Source: Betaproteobacteria bacterium
GTDB taxonomy: Bacteria; Pseudomonadota; Gammaproteobacteria; Burkholderiales; Usitatibacteraceae
Direction: 5' to 3'
NCBI GenBank assembly: GCA_016791265.1
Contig: JAEUMY010000018.1
Span: 62,001-126,000, forward strand
Length of the DNA stretch: 64,000 bases
Position numbers and translations under genes: made by a program. This document shows, piece by piece, positions 52,756-61,023 of the stretch (positions are counted from its first letter, which is position 1; each line of letters begins with the position of its first letter). A model generated the notes under the pieces. It made no database searches. It saw only the letters and a program-made list of their open reading frames with translations, and was not told the origin of the DNA.

Positions 52756-52767
52756 GCGAATATTCGC
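52756..52767. repeat. GCGAATATTCGC palindrome, second copy upstream of DUF4034
   Basis: A perfect copy 44 bases from the previous one, between the DUF4034 gene and decayed secreted-gene copy A. Confidence 0.9.
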
Positions 52768-52836
52768 AATTGCAACATTGGTGGAACAGCGCCTGATGTC
52801 GACGCGACTGGACTTGGCCGCCCCTTACAAGTGCCT

Positions 52837-53250
52837 TCATTTCTCACACACTGCCGCCCATGGCACCCGCATGTTGCGATAGCGCGCGGTGCGGGTGCGG
52901 GTGCGGGTGCGGACGAGCTTGCCGCTCTCCAGCATCGCCGTGCGCATGTAGTCGCCCTGCCAATCGCTGGTCGCACAGGTCAACCCCCCCTTTGCCCCAA
53001 GCCGTGTTGATGCGCGACTGCGAGACGGCTGATTGGGTGGAAGTTGCCCGCGATGCCGCGCTTGGCGACATCAACCGGCTCCACGACGAAGAGCTGGGTG
53101 TAGAGAGCTTCACCGGGGGCGGCGCGCAGGTCTACGGTCCAGCGGTCCACGAGTTGAGTGGGGCCCGCGGGAGACGATGATGCGGGTGTGGCGGCAGGTT
53201 GGGGGGGGCGAAGCTGGTGAGGCCGGCGAGGCGGAGTGCGGCGCGTGAAC
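52837..53250 (-). pseudogene. Decayed secreted-protein gene, copy A
   Basis: Read leftward, pieces in different frames give TSFAPPQPAATPASSSPAGP, DLRAAPGEALYTQLFVVEPV, then DVAKRGIAGNF, and after a shift ATSDWQGDYMRTAMLESGKL followed by RVPWAAVCEK and a stop. These align with the fragments of copy B near 56 kb. Shifts occur at a run of eight G (near 53211) and a run of seven C (near 52985). A GCGGGT hexamer repeated about 3.7 times encodes R-T repeats. No family was recognised. Confidence 0.6.
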
Positions 53251-53688
53251 CAAGCTCTATGACTGAAGTTGAATTCCATCTGGGTTCTCGAACTCGCATG
53301 GACGCAAGCATGATCAGGGACTCGAAGACTATCGAGTACACATTGCCACACAAGACTGACGTTGGCCCGCTATTTTGCAACGCGTACTTGTCGAGCGCAA
53401 CGCCGCCGACTGCCGGCTCGAGTGGATGAAACGAAGAATCAGCGAAACGGCCTGACAGGCCACGGGCGTACCTTGACGGCCCTGAACGCCCGCAGCGGTG
53501 CCGCGCCCTCCGACAGCGGTCTGGATGACTTGCTTGGAAGCCCCCCGCGAATCCATTGTGCGATCATTCCATTGTCGCGACTCGTCGTTGGATTCTGAGC
53601 GCATAAATGCGGCTCCGACTCCTGTCGACCGCGCTGCCGCTCATAGCAAGCGACCCTGCACGATTCCCCTACTTTCCTCGCGCACTCG
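53251..53688. other. 438-base intergenic region without a recognised gene
   Basis: Short open frames here have no recognisable domain and no ribosome-binding site. Its base composition is lower in GC than flanking genes. It likely holds the promoter of the rightward glycosyltransferase gene, but no clear -35/-10 pair was seen. Confidence 0.4.
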
Positions 53689-55992
53689 ATGTCCGAATTC
53701 CCTCACCGGATGGCCCAAACGTCCCCACAGCACGCCCGCCTCGCCCAATTGCGCAATGTCGAGCATCACTTGCGTCAGCAGATCGCGGCACTACCACATG
53801 CATCGGCGGCATACATTCAGCTAACGCAGTGCCTCGTCGCCCAGAGCCGACTCAAGGACGCGTTGGCGACGCTCGATGCGGCACCCGAGACGGTCATCCG
53901 ACAAACAGAGGTGGCATCGCTGCGAGCCGCAGTCCTGTTCTCCCTTGGCGAGTGGCAGCGAGCAGCGTCCGCCGCGCGGGAGATTCTGATCCTGCGGCCC
54001 GGTGACTTGAGGACAAGCCTGTTGTTGGCAAGTTGCCATCTCGAACTGCGCCAGCCGCGCGAAGCCGTGCGCGCGGTACGCCAGGTGGTTGAGGCGGGTG
54101 TGAACTCGAAAGAGGCTCTGACGATTCTGGGCATCAGCCTGGCGGCAGCGGGCGATCAGGAAGAAGCGCTGCTTGTTCTGCACCAGGCTATTGAGCGGTT
54201 CGATAGCGCTGAAGCCAAATTGGAAGCGGCAAAACTGTTTCGCCTGAAGGGAGATGGCGAGGCCGCCATCGCGCTGCTGACACCTTTGGCAAAGGAAAGC
54301 CCGTCGGCCCAGGTCGAGCATGAGCTCGGGATGAGCTGGCATGCGGTTGGCGACATTGACCGCGCCTTGCATCACGTCTCGCGCGCCCACGTTCTGTCAC
54401 CGCCAAACGCGGCGCTCGAAAACGACCTGGGTCAGCTCCAATTTCGCGCGGGCAACCGCGAAGCCGCTCTGGCGCACTATCAGCGCGCCCTCGAGCTTCG
54501 CCCCGACATGGCGGTGGCGTCGGCAAACATGGGCTTGCTGCTGGCCCACGCGGGCGATGTGGCCGACGCTCGCGTGATGCTCAGTCGCAGTCATGAGCTG
54601 GACCCGCTGGCCGGGACTCGCGTCACGCGAGACCTGTTGCTGCCGCCAGTGGTCGAGAGCCGCGCGCACATCACGGCATTGCGGGCGAACTATGCCGGCG
54701 CTATCGACCAACTCGAAAAAGATGGCGTGCGGCTGGCAGACCCAGCGCGCGAAGTGTTTCTGTCGAACTTCTATCTTGCCTATCACGGCCTTGACAACAA
54801 GGATCTTCAGCAGCGACTGGCTCGCTACTTCCTGTCTGCCTGTCCATCGTTGACCGGCATCCCAGGCGCGGAAGAACGCGCGCGTCGACGCCACCAGCGG
54901 GACGGCAAGCTACGCATCGGCTTTTTCTCGCTCAACATTCATCATCACTCGGTGGCGCTCTGTTTCGCCGAGGTGGTCAACGTGCTCTCCGGACGCGAGG
55001 GGTTCGACGTCGTGCTCATCTCGACGAAGGACGCCCTGGCGCCGCATCTTCGCCCGTTGTACGCGGGATTTCGCGGCAGCGCATTGCAGGTTCGGGATGA
55101 TCTCTCCGCGGCACGGAATGCGATCGCGGAACAGGCGCTGGACATCCTTGTCTTTCTCGACATCGGCATGGACACGCTTTCCTACTTCCTCGCGTTCGCG
55201 AGACTGGCGCCGGTGCAATTGGTCCTCGGCGGGCACCCCGACACGACTGGCGTGGCCAACCTCGACTACTTCATCTCGACGTCCCTGGCGGAGCCAGACG
55301 ATGGCGATACCCACTACAGCGAGACGCTGGTGCGCTTGCCCACCGCGACCATGCAATTGCGACCTGAGCCGTTGCCAACCGGCTTCTCGGCGAATCGGGC
55401 GGAGCTGGGCTTCGCCGATGCCTCACACCTCTACGTCTGCCCGATGAAGCTGCAGAAAATCCACCCGGACTTCGATACCGCGCTGGCTGAGATCGTCCAT
55501 CGCGATCCGTTGGCCGAGGTGCTGTTGTTCGAAGACGACAGCAGTCCGGTACGAACGCGCGCCTTGCAAGCCCGTCTGGATCGAACAGTGCCGCGCGCGC
55601 TGCGCTCCCGCATTCGCTTCTTGCCGTGGCAGTTCGATCAAATTGCGTTCGCGAAGATTCTTGGCGTCTCGGATGTGGTGCTGGATCCGTTCCATTTCGG
55701 CATCGGCTCCACGGCCATGACGGTCTTCTCATTGCATACGCCGCTCGTCACATGGCCTGGCCAGTTTTTGCGCAGCCGCACGGGACTCTACTTCTCCAGA
55801 GTGCTGGACATCGCCGAAATGGTGGCGCCCACGCAGGCGGACTACGTCGAACGCGCCATCCAACTCGCCAGCGATCGCTCCGCCAATGAGGCGATGCGCG
55901 CGCGGCTGCGCGAGCGGGCGCATGCGCTTTTCGAAGAGACCGACTCGGTCCGCCAGTTTGGCGATTGGCTGGAACAAGTGGCGCGGCACTGA
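53689..55992 (+). CDS. TPR/O-GlcNAc-transferase-like (SPINDLY family) glycosyltransferase
   Basis: The product has 767 residues. The N-terminal half is a TPR superhelix (for example ALENDLGQLQFRAGNREAAL, AHYQRALELRPDMAVASANM). From about residue 405 the sequence follows GT41 enzymes: RIGFFSLNIHHHSVALCFAE, VQLVLGGHPDTTGVANLDYF, then ISTSLAEP, YVCPMKLQKIHPDFDTALAE and DPFHFGIGSTAMTVFSLHTP, then LVTWPGQFLRSRTGLYFSRV. OGT-like enzymes transfer a sugar from a nucleotide donor to Ser/Thr of proteins. There are no flagellin or adhesin genes nearby to suggest a target. It sits between two decayed copies of a secreted gene. Confidence 0.85.
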   Translation: MSEFPHRMAQTSPQHARLAQLRNVEHHLRQQIAALPHASAAYIQLTQCLVAQSRLKDALATLDAAPETVIRQTEVASLRAAVLFSLGEWQRAASAAREILILRPGDLRTSLLLASCHLELRQPREAVRAVRQVVEAGVNSKEALTILGISLAAAGDQEEALLVLHQAIERFDSAEAKLEAAKLFRLKGDGEAAIALLTPLAKESPSAQVEHELGMSWHAVGDIDRALHHVSRAHVLSPPNAALENDLGQLQFRAGNREAALAHYQRALELRPDMAVASANMGLLLAHAGDVADARVMLSRSHELDPLAGTRVTRDLLLPPVVESRAHITALRANYAGAIDQLEKDGVRLADPAREVFLSNFYLAYHGLDNKDLQQRLARYFLSACPSLTGIPGAEERARRRHQRDGKLRIGFFSLNIHHHSVALCFAEVVNVLSGREGFDVVLISTKDALAPHLRPLYAGFRGSALQVRDDLSAARNAIAEQALDILVFLDIGMDTLSYFLAFARLAPVQLVLGGHPDTTGVANLDYFISTSLAEPDDGDTHYSETLVRLPTATMQLRPEPLPTGFSANRAELGFADASHLYVCPMKLQKIHPDFDTALAEIVHRDPLAEVLLFEDDSSPVRTRALQARLDRTVPRALRSRIRFLPWQFDQIAFAKILGVSDVVLDPFHFGIGSTAMTVFSLHTPLVTWPGQFLRSRTGLYFSRVLDIAEMVAPTQADYVERAIQLASDRSANEAMRARLRERAHALFEETDSVRQFGDWLEQVARH

Positions 55993-56009
55993 GCACCGCC
56001 GATCCTCGT

Positions 56010-56386
56010 TTCTCACGCACCGCCGTCTTCGGCACGCGCATGCTGTGGTGGCGCATGGTGCGGGTGCCGGCGAGATCGCCGTTCTCCAGCGTCGCCGTGT
56101 GCAAGTAGTCACCCTGCCCTTCGCTGGCCACAAAGGTCACCCCCTCCTTGCCACAGGCCGTGTTGACATGCGACACCGACAAGGTCGAGCTGTCGAAGCT
56201 GCCCGCAGTGCCGCGCTGGGCGACATCAATCGACTCAACGTCGAAGGGCGGCGTGTTGGCGGCTTCATCGGTGGCGGCGCGAAGGTCGAAGGCTCGGCGG
56301 CCCTCGCGTCGAGTGGCGTCTGCGGCGGTTGAGGCTGCGGGCGGCGCCGGCGGTTGAGCGGCGAAACTGGGGAGGATGGCGAGTCA
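56010..56386 (-). pseudogene. Decayed secreted-protein gene, copy B
   Basis: Read leftward it gives LAILPSFAAQPPAPPAAS after an in-frame stop, then FDVESIDVAQRGTAGSFDSS, TLSVSHVNTACGKEGVTFVA, SEGQGDYLHTATLENGDLAG and RVPKTAVREK, at which point the stop seen in copy A is lost and the frame runs into the glycosyltransferase gene end. The broken signal-peptide region and lost stop mark it as a relic. It aligns along most of its length with copy A. Confidence 0.6.
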
Positions 56387-56395
56387 GAGGGCAGT

Positions 56396-56517
56396 GAAGC
56401 TTGGACAGGTCATTACCCAGAACCGGCGTGCATAGGATCAGCGGAAGCGGCGCGGTGAACAGTAGTTGTTTCATTTCAAGGTGCGGGAAAGATTGAAATT
56501 TGCTTGCGAATATTCGC
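56396..56517. repeat. Copy 2 of the 122-bp duplication (truncated DUF4034 5' end)
   Basis: It contains the DUF4034 start region (leader MKQLLFTAPLPLILCTPVLG) but nothing beyond about 25 codons, so it is a gene fragment. The right edge is the last base of a GCGAATATTCGC copy. Confidence 0.85.
56506..56517. repeat. GCGAATATTCGC palindrome at the edge of duplication copy 2
   Basis: A perfect copy carried along in the duplicated segment; similarity to copy 1 ends here. Confidence 0.9.
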
Positions 56518-56708
56518 GCAGCCTGAGAGACAACAAGCAAGGACTCCCTCCATCCGTGCCGACTCCGGGGCAGTGACTCAATCAGACACATGCGCATCCT
56601 GTCGTTACACACTCGCACAGATTGCAGGTTGACCAGGATCGCTGTGGACGACATCTTCATATGTCGCTCATGACTGACCTCCAATCTTGAAGAGTGCATG
56701 GACCGCCC

Positions 56709-57368
56709 ATGAACCCAATCCGCATGTATTTCAAACTCGACCGCTCCGCCCTTCATGTTGCAGCCGCGCTGGCCATCATCTTTCCCGCCTCGGCTGCCGC
56801 GCAGGCCGCTCGCCCGGTCATCGATGGCTCCATTGACCGCGAGGAGTGGAAAGGCGCGCAACGGCACGCCCTCATCGGTGGCGGAGAACTGCTGATCCTG
56901 CGGCAAGCGGATGAACTCTTTGTGGCCGTGCGCGGTGGTGCGCGCGGCCTGGCCAGCCTCTGCATTGGCAACAAGGATCAAGTGGAAGTGCTCCATGCAT
57001 CCGCGGCGTTGGGCACGGCGGTGTACTCACGCCATGACCGGTCGTGGCTTCGCGGCACGGCATTCGACTGGAAGGTGCGTGATCGCGCGGCTCTGGCCGA
57101 TCAGCTTGCTGCCGAGCGCGAAAGCTACTTCGCCGAACACCAGTGGATTGCCAATGCCAGCAGCACGGAATCGCCTGATCGCGAATTCCACATTCGGCTC
57201 AACTCCAACCGGCGGCAGCTAGGCGTCGCATTCTTCGACACAGCCACCAAAGGGGCGTCACATTGGCCTGCTGATGCGGCGGATAGCTGCGTGGACAGCG
57301 AACTTCTCCGCGGCGAAGCGCCGAAGCTGCTGAAGTTCAACCCCTGGCGTTGGTATGAGCTGAAGTGA
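56709..57368 (+). CDS. Secreted CBM9/DOMON-like protein of unknown function
   Basis: The product has 219 residues. The start is the ATG that opens a signal peptide (FKLDRSALHVAAALAIIFPA ... AAQA); a GTG five codons earlier is also in frame. The mature N terminus ARPVIDGSIDREEWKGAQR resembles the start of CBM9-like sugar-binding domains (D-G-x-x-D-x-x-E-W). The rest is beta-rich, with DREFHIRLNSNRRQLGVAFF. The resemblance is weak, so the call is tentative. Confidence 0.6.
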   Translation: MNPIRMYFKLDRSALHVAAALAIIFPASAAAQAARPVIDGSIDREEWKGAQRHALIGGGELLILRQADELFVAVRGGARGLASLCIGNKDQVEVLHASAALGTAVYSRHDRSWLRGTAFDWKVRDRAALADQLAAERESYFAEHQWIANASSTESPDREFHIRLNSNRRQLGVAFFDTATKGASHWPADAADSCVDSELLRGEAPKLLKFNPWRWYELK

Positions 57369-57463
57369 GTTCTTGATACGGAGGTCCGCTGCGGGGGGTG
57401 CCGGTCGGCCACGAATACAGCTGGAGACCGTAGTCAGCGCACGACTCGGCGAGCGCCGACGGT

Positions 57464-57475
57464 GCGAATATTCGC
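57464..57475. repeat. GCGAATATTCGC palindrome, convergent intergenic
   Basis: A perfect copy in the 153-base gap between the CBM9-like and M28 peptidase genes. Confidence 0.9.
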
Positions 57476-57521
57476 AAGGCACGATATGAATTCAGCCAGC
57501 GACTGGCTTTGACCGCCTGCG

Positions 57522-58532
57522 TCACTTCCGCTGGGTCACCGCGTACACGCCCTGCACCACCTTCGCCATGCGCGCATAGTCGAGTTTCTCGTAAGTGTCG
57601 CTGGACTTGTGATAGTGCGGATTCCGCATGAACGCGGTATCCGTGACCATGAAGGCGGGAAAGCCTTCGTGCCAGTAGTTAAGGTGGTCGGAAAAGTCGA
57701 TACCGGGCACAAAGGGTGGCGCGTTAATGCTGAGCACCGGTAAATCGGTCGCGCCGGCCATCGCGGCTTTGGTTCGACGCATGGCGCCGAAATCGCTCAG
57801 CTTGCCGACCAGCGCGATGAAGTTGCCGCGATCCGAGTAGAGATGGCTCATGCCAGCCAGAGGATAGCGCTGGCTGCCGGGCGCATCGGAGAAATAGCCG
57901 ATCATCTCCAGTGACAACATCAGCGCCAGCTCTCGATTGGTAGCGCGCAGTGACCGGGCATGCCAGGCACTGCCCATGTGCGGTGTGCGAAAGTGCGGCG
58001 GCTCCTCCGTGGTGTACGCCACCAGCTCGATGGGCCGGGCCTGCGGCGCGCGGCCCAGCAGATGCGCCAGCTCGATCAGCCCGGCGACGCCGCTCGCGTT
58101 GTCGTCCGCCCCAGGCGTGTGCGTCTCCGGTGAGTGGCCGCGCGGATGTTTTGCACCTGCGTTCGCGTCGCCGTGGGAGTCGTAGTGCGCGCCGATCACC
58201 AGCACGGGGCCAGTCACCGGACCGAAGCGCGCAATGACGTTCTTGTGCGTCGTCTCCTCCACCACCACATCCTGAACCGTCACCACACCTCCGGCAGTCT
58301 TGAACTCACCCTGAATGTATTGCGCCGCGCGCTCCAGATTGCGCGACTGCTCGTGACTGCGCGGATAGAGATCGACCGAGAGATACTTGACGTGCGCTTG
58401 CAGGCGGTTCGGGTCGACTGCGGGCGGCCGGGAAGGGATAGGCTGCACGAAGGGTTGGGTGATGAAGGCGAGGCCAGTGGCGAAGGCTGTTGCCAAGGCA
58501 ATCAGGGCTGACGTGGCGACTGGAAAGCGCAT
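57522..58532 (-). CDS. M28-family zinc aminopeptidase, secreted
   Basis: The product has 336 residues. The start was placed at the leader MRFPVATSALIALATAFATG. Metal ligands of the M28 fold are visible: H116 and D118 in IGAHYDSHGD, D143/D144 in PGADDNASGVAG, E176/E177 in TTEEPPHF, and a C-terminal His in NPHYHKSSDT. M28 enzymes remove N-terminal residues from peptides in the periplasm or outside the cell. A variable His-rich insertion (AKHPRGHSPETH) follows the first ligand. Confidence 0.92.
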   Translation of the reverse strand: MRFPVATSALIALATAFATGLAFITQPFVQPIPSRPPAVDPNRLQAHVKYLSVDLYPRSHEQSRNLERAAQYIQGEFKTAGGVVTVQDVVVEETTHKNVIARFGPVTGPVLVIGAHYDSHGDANAGAKHPRGHSPETHTPGADDNASGVAGLIELAHLLGRAPQARPIELVAYTTEEPPHFRTPHMGSAWHARSLRATNRELALMLSLEMIGYFSDAPGSQRYPLAGMSHLYSDRGNFIALVGKLSDFGAMRRTKAAMAGATDLPVLSINAPPFVPGIDFSDHLNYWHEGFPAFMVTDTAFMRNPHYHKSSDTYEKLDYARMAKVVQGVYAVTQRK

Positions 58533-58634
58533 TCTGAGGTCGGGAACCAGGGCGCTACAGCGAGTCTGGTTGCGAACAATCGCAATTGCCGCACTGAAAG
58601 ACCAAGCACATTGATCCAGCACGCCAGTCGTGCC

Positions 58635-59216
58635 TCACTCCCCACACCGAAAGTTCAACATCTGCGTGACCGGCTTGCCATACTCCGCCGGATGCAGGCC
58701 GCGCGGTTCCTTGAAGCGCTCGTTGCCGAGGCGGGCGGAGATTTCCAGGTTGCCGCAGCCGGTGTCGTACAGCCAGAAACCCACCTGGCTCTGCTTCTGT
58801 GAATCATTCAGGAATCCCACTGGCGCACGTTGCTTCAACACGGGCTTCCTCTTGTTCCCGTCGACATCGGTCACTTCCAAGAGCACGTGTGACATGGCGT
58901 TCTCAAGCGCACTGCCGGTCACCACCACGGTGACAAACGTGGCGACGGATGGCGCGCCCGCGCCGCCTTCGCCAATGATGGTGTTGTGCAAGGGCGTCTT
59001 GGCGTCCAGCACCTTTGAAAACTTGCCGGTGCCGTGGAAGTAAAGCCGCGAGTCGATGCGCTCAATGGCGAAACCGGCCTTGGCGCTGGATTGAGCGTGG
59101 GCGAGGAGCGGCCATTGCAGCGCGAGGCTGACGGCAAACGCGCCCAGCATTGCGGCAAGACGAATGGAGAGACGGCCAAAGAGCCGGCGGGATGAGAGGT
59201 GGGGTTTGCTCAGCAT
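58635..59216 (-). CDS. Secreted protein of unknown function
   Basis: The product has 193 residues. A signal peptide with a long basic start (MLSKPHLSSRRLFGRLSIRL) ends near AHAQ. The mature part is beta-rich (VATFVTVVVTGSALENAMSH, VLLEVTDVDGNKRKPVL) and ends with FWLYDTGCGNLEISARLG and MLNFRCGE, with two Cys that could pair. No family was recognised. The gene is followed by the M28 peptidase gene in the same direction. Confidence 0.6.
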   Translation of the reverse strand: MLSKPHLSSRRLFGRLSIRLAAMLGAFAVSLALQWPLLAHAQSSAKAGFAIERIDSRLYFHGTGKFSKVLDAKTPLHNTIIGEGGAGAPSVATFVTVVVTGSALENAMSHVLLEVTDVDGNKRKPVLKQRAPVGFLNDSQKQSQVGFWLYDTGCGNLEISARLGNERFKEPRGLHPAEYGKPVTQMLNFRCGE

Positions 59217-59259
59217 GGTCGACTCCCTGGTTTGGTTGTGATTGTCGCGACTTGCAGTG

Positions 59260-59271
59260 GCGAATATTCGC
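59260..59271. repeat. GCGAATATTCGC palindrome, divergent intergenic
   Basis: A perfect copy between the divergent secreted-protein and MpaB-like genes. Confidence 0.9.
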
Positions 59272-59361
59272 ACACTCGCAGTTGCCACATCGCACCACCT
59301 GAACAGTCCAATTGCGGCCTCAAACGAGTGAGTCCGGCCCATTTCGCTTACTTCCATTTGC

Positions 59362-59390
59362 TTGAGAGTTGCGTCCACCGGCTTTATGTT
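59362..59390 (+). promoter_or_regulatory. Probable sigma-70 promoter of the MpaB-like gene
   Basis: TTGAGA (59362-59367) and TATGTT (59385-59390) are 17 bases apart, which puts the transcript start about 70 bases before the ATG. Confidence 0.5.
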
Positions 59391-59466
59391 CCAATGCCGA
59401 TCTCGCGCCGCCAGGACACCCAGTCCGACTAGGGCGGCGCAAGCTCATGATCGGAGTGGCTTCTCG

Positions 59467-60930
59467 ATGCAATGCCGTACCGCCTTGTCGCACGAATTTC
59501 TGGATCGCATGCAATGGCAAGCTGATCCGCTGACTGACGATCTGATCGCCGATCTCGTGGGGGACTGGGGAGAGCTGGCGGACTGCGCGGAGGCGCCCGG
59601 CGCGATTCACGCTGACAGGTTCCTGACCGCGGCCAACGCGGGCATGCTCAAAGTGCTGAGCGAGATCACGACAACATGGCGCGGCAATGCCGAGGTCTGC
59701 GCGTGGCGTCCACCCGCGGCGCTACCAGCACCGGTCGCAAGACGCTTGGACACCTATCTGCAAGCAGCCAGCCAGCCGCCTGCCTGGCTGGACCGGGTCA
59801 AGCTCGCGCGTGCGGAGCGAATATTCGCGGAGCACGGCGCGATGACCATGGCCTTGTTGTCCTGCGCGAGCCTCCCTGAAACCTATGTGCTGCCGGACCT
59901 GGCGGCGGTGTTGCGCGTCACCGGCCAACTTGAAAAGCACACCGAGTACCGCATCCGCGCGACCGGCACCACGCTGTTTCCGCTGATGATGCCCGGCGGC
60001 CTCTGCGCGGCGGAAGGCGGCGCCGTGGCCCAACTGCTCAAGACTCGCCTGACGCACGCGACCATCCGGCACCTGATTCTGCGCGGCAACCCGGCTTCCG
60101 CTGTGGCGCTGGCCACCACTGGCGGATCACCGCGACGAAACGCGGCGATCCCCGCCTCGACCGGCGCACCCGCGCCGGACGCGCACCTGGCGGAGCTCGC
60201 CAGCGCGGGCTGGGCGCTGGGCGAGGATGCGCTGCCCTGCAACCAGGAGGAGATGGCCTACACGCTGCTCACCTTCGGACACGTCTACCTGCGCAGCCTG
60301 AGAAAGCTGGGGCTCGGCCTGTCGGCGGAAGACGAGGAAGCCTTCCTGCATCTGTGGAACGTGGCCGGACACTACCTCGGCATCGAACACGCACTGCTGA
60401 TGCCGGACATGGAGCAGGCTGCCGCGCTGTACGCGGCGATCCAGGTGCGCGGCCGCCGGCACCAGATGCGCAAGTACCAGGGCCGCGAGGACCCCCGCCC
60501 GGCGCTGGGCGCTGCGCTGATGGGCGCCTTCGAGCGGGCGATGCAGCCGGCGATTCTGCGGGTCATGCCGACACTGACAGCGCGCTATCTATGCGGCCCG
60601 GCGTCTTCATCGGACCTGGCGTTCGATCGTGGCGGCACGCGTTTCCTCTATCCGCTTTTCCTCGGCGCGATGGCGATGCTGCGCGGTGTGGATCGCGCAG
60701 GGGCGGCGCTACAGTCCGGCTTCTCGCTGACGCGATTCCTTTGCCGCCTGATGGGCTACCGCTTCATGCTGCGCCTGGTGGCCTTCGACCAAGGGCCGGC
60801 GCGCAGTCCGCCGCCGTTGGTGCGGCAGCAATTTCTCACCGCCATGTCCGCATGGTCCAGAGACCCCCGCGCGGGTGCGATTCTCAACGCGCTGGAGCAA
60901 CGCTTTCGCGGCGTGACCGCGGTTGAGTGA
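59467..60930 (+). CDS. MpaB/DUF2236 (rubber-oxygenase-like) haem oxygenase family protein
   Basis: The product has 487 residues. Features of the MpaB/Lcp catalytic domain are present: NAGMLKVLSEI, HGAMTMALLSCASLPETYVL, TRLTHATIRHLIL (a haem-ligand-type His region), NQEEMAYTLLTFGHVYLRSL and HLWNVAGHYLGIEHALLMPD. Latex-clearing oxygenases use a b-type haem to cleave polyisoprene, but most family members have unknown substrates. No twin-arginine or Sec signal is seen, so it is probably cytoplasmic. A palindrome copy encodes R-I-F-A. Confidence 0.8.
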   Translation: MQCRTALSHEFLDRMQWQADPLTDDLIADLVGDWGELADCAEAPGAIHADRFLTAANAGMLKVLSEITTTWRGNAEVCAWRPPAALPAPVARRLDTYLQAASQPPAWLDRVKLARAERIFAEHGAMTMALLSCASLPETYVLPDLAAVLRVTGQLEKHTEYRIRATGTTLFPLMMPGGLCAAEGGAVAQLLKTRLTHATIRHLILRGNPASAVALATTGGSPRRNAAIPASTGAPAPDAHLAELASAGWALGEDALPCNQEEMAYTLLTFGHVYLRSLRKLGLGLSAEDEEAFLHLWNVAGHYLGIEHALLMPDMEQAAALYAAIQVRGRRHQMRKYQGREDPRPALGAALMGAFERAMQPAILRVMPTLTARYLCGPASSSDLAFDRGGTRFLYPLFLGAMAMLRGVDRAGAALQSGFSLTRFLCRLMGYRFMLRLVAFDQGPARSPPPLVRQQFLTAMSAWSRDPRAGAILNALEQRFRGVTAVE

Positions 60931-60965
60931 TGTCGCATGACGTAGCAGCGCCTGCGTCGCTGAGT

Positions 60966-60977
60966 GCGAATATTCGC
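60966..60977. repeat. GCGAATATTCGC palindrome, convergent intergenic
   Basis: A perfect copy two bases before a long hairpin that separates the MpaB-like and gamma-glutamyltransferase genes. Confidence 0.9.
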
Positions 60978-60979
60978 AA

Positions 60980-61011
60980 GCCCTCGAAGTCCGCGCACGG
61001 ACTGCGAGGGC
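60980..61011. terminator. Long hairpin terminator between convergent genes
   Basis: GCCCTCGAAGTCCG pairs with CGGACTGCGAGGGC around a four-base loop with a single mismatch, giving a 14-pair stem. It lacks a T-run but is strong and symmetric, so it can act for both transcripts. Confidence 0.7.
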
Positions 61012-61023
61012 CTTCCGCCGCGC

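Noticed and set aside
53607..54005. Alternative frame at the start of the glycosyltransferase gene
   Set aside because: It ends within the TPR region of a conserved gene and has no similarity to any family.
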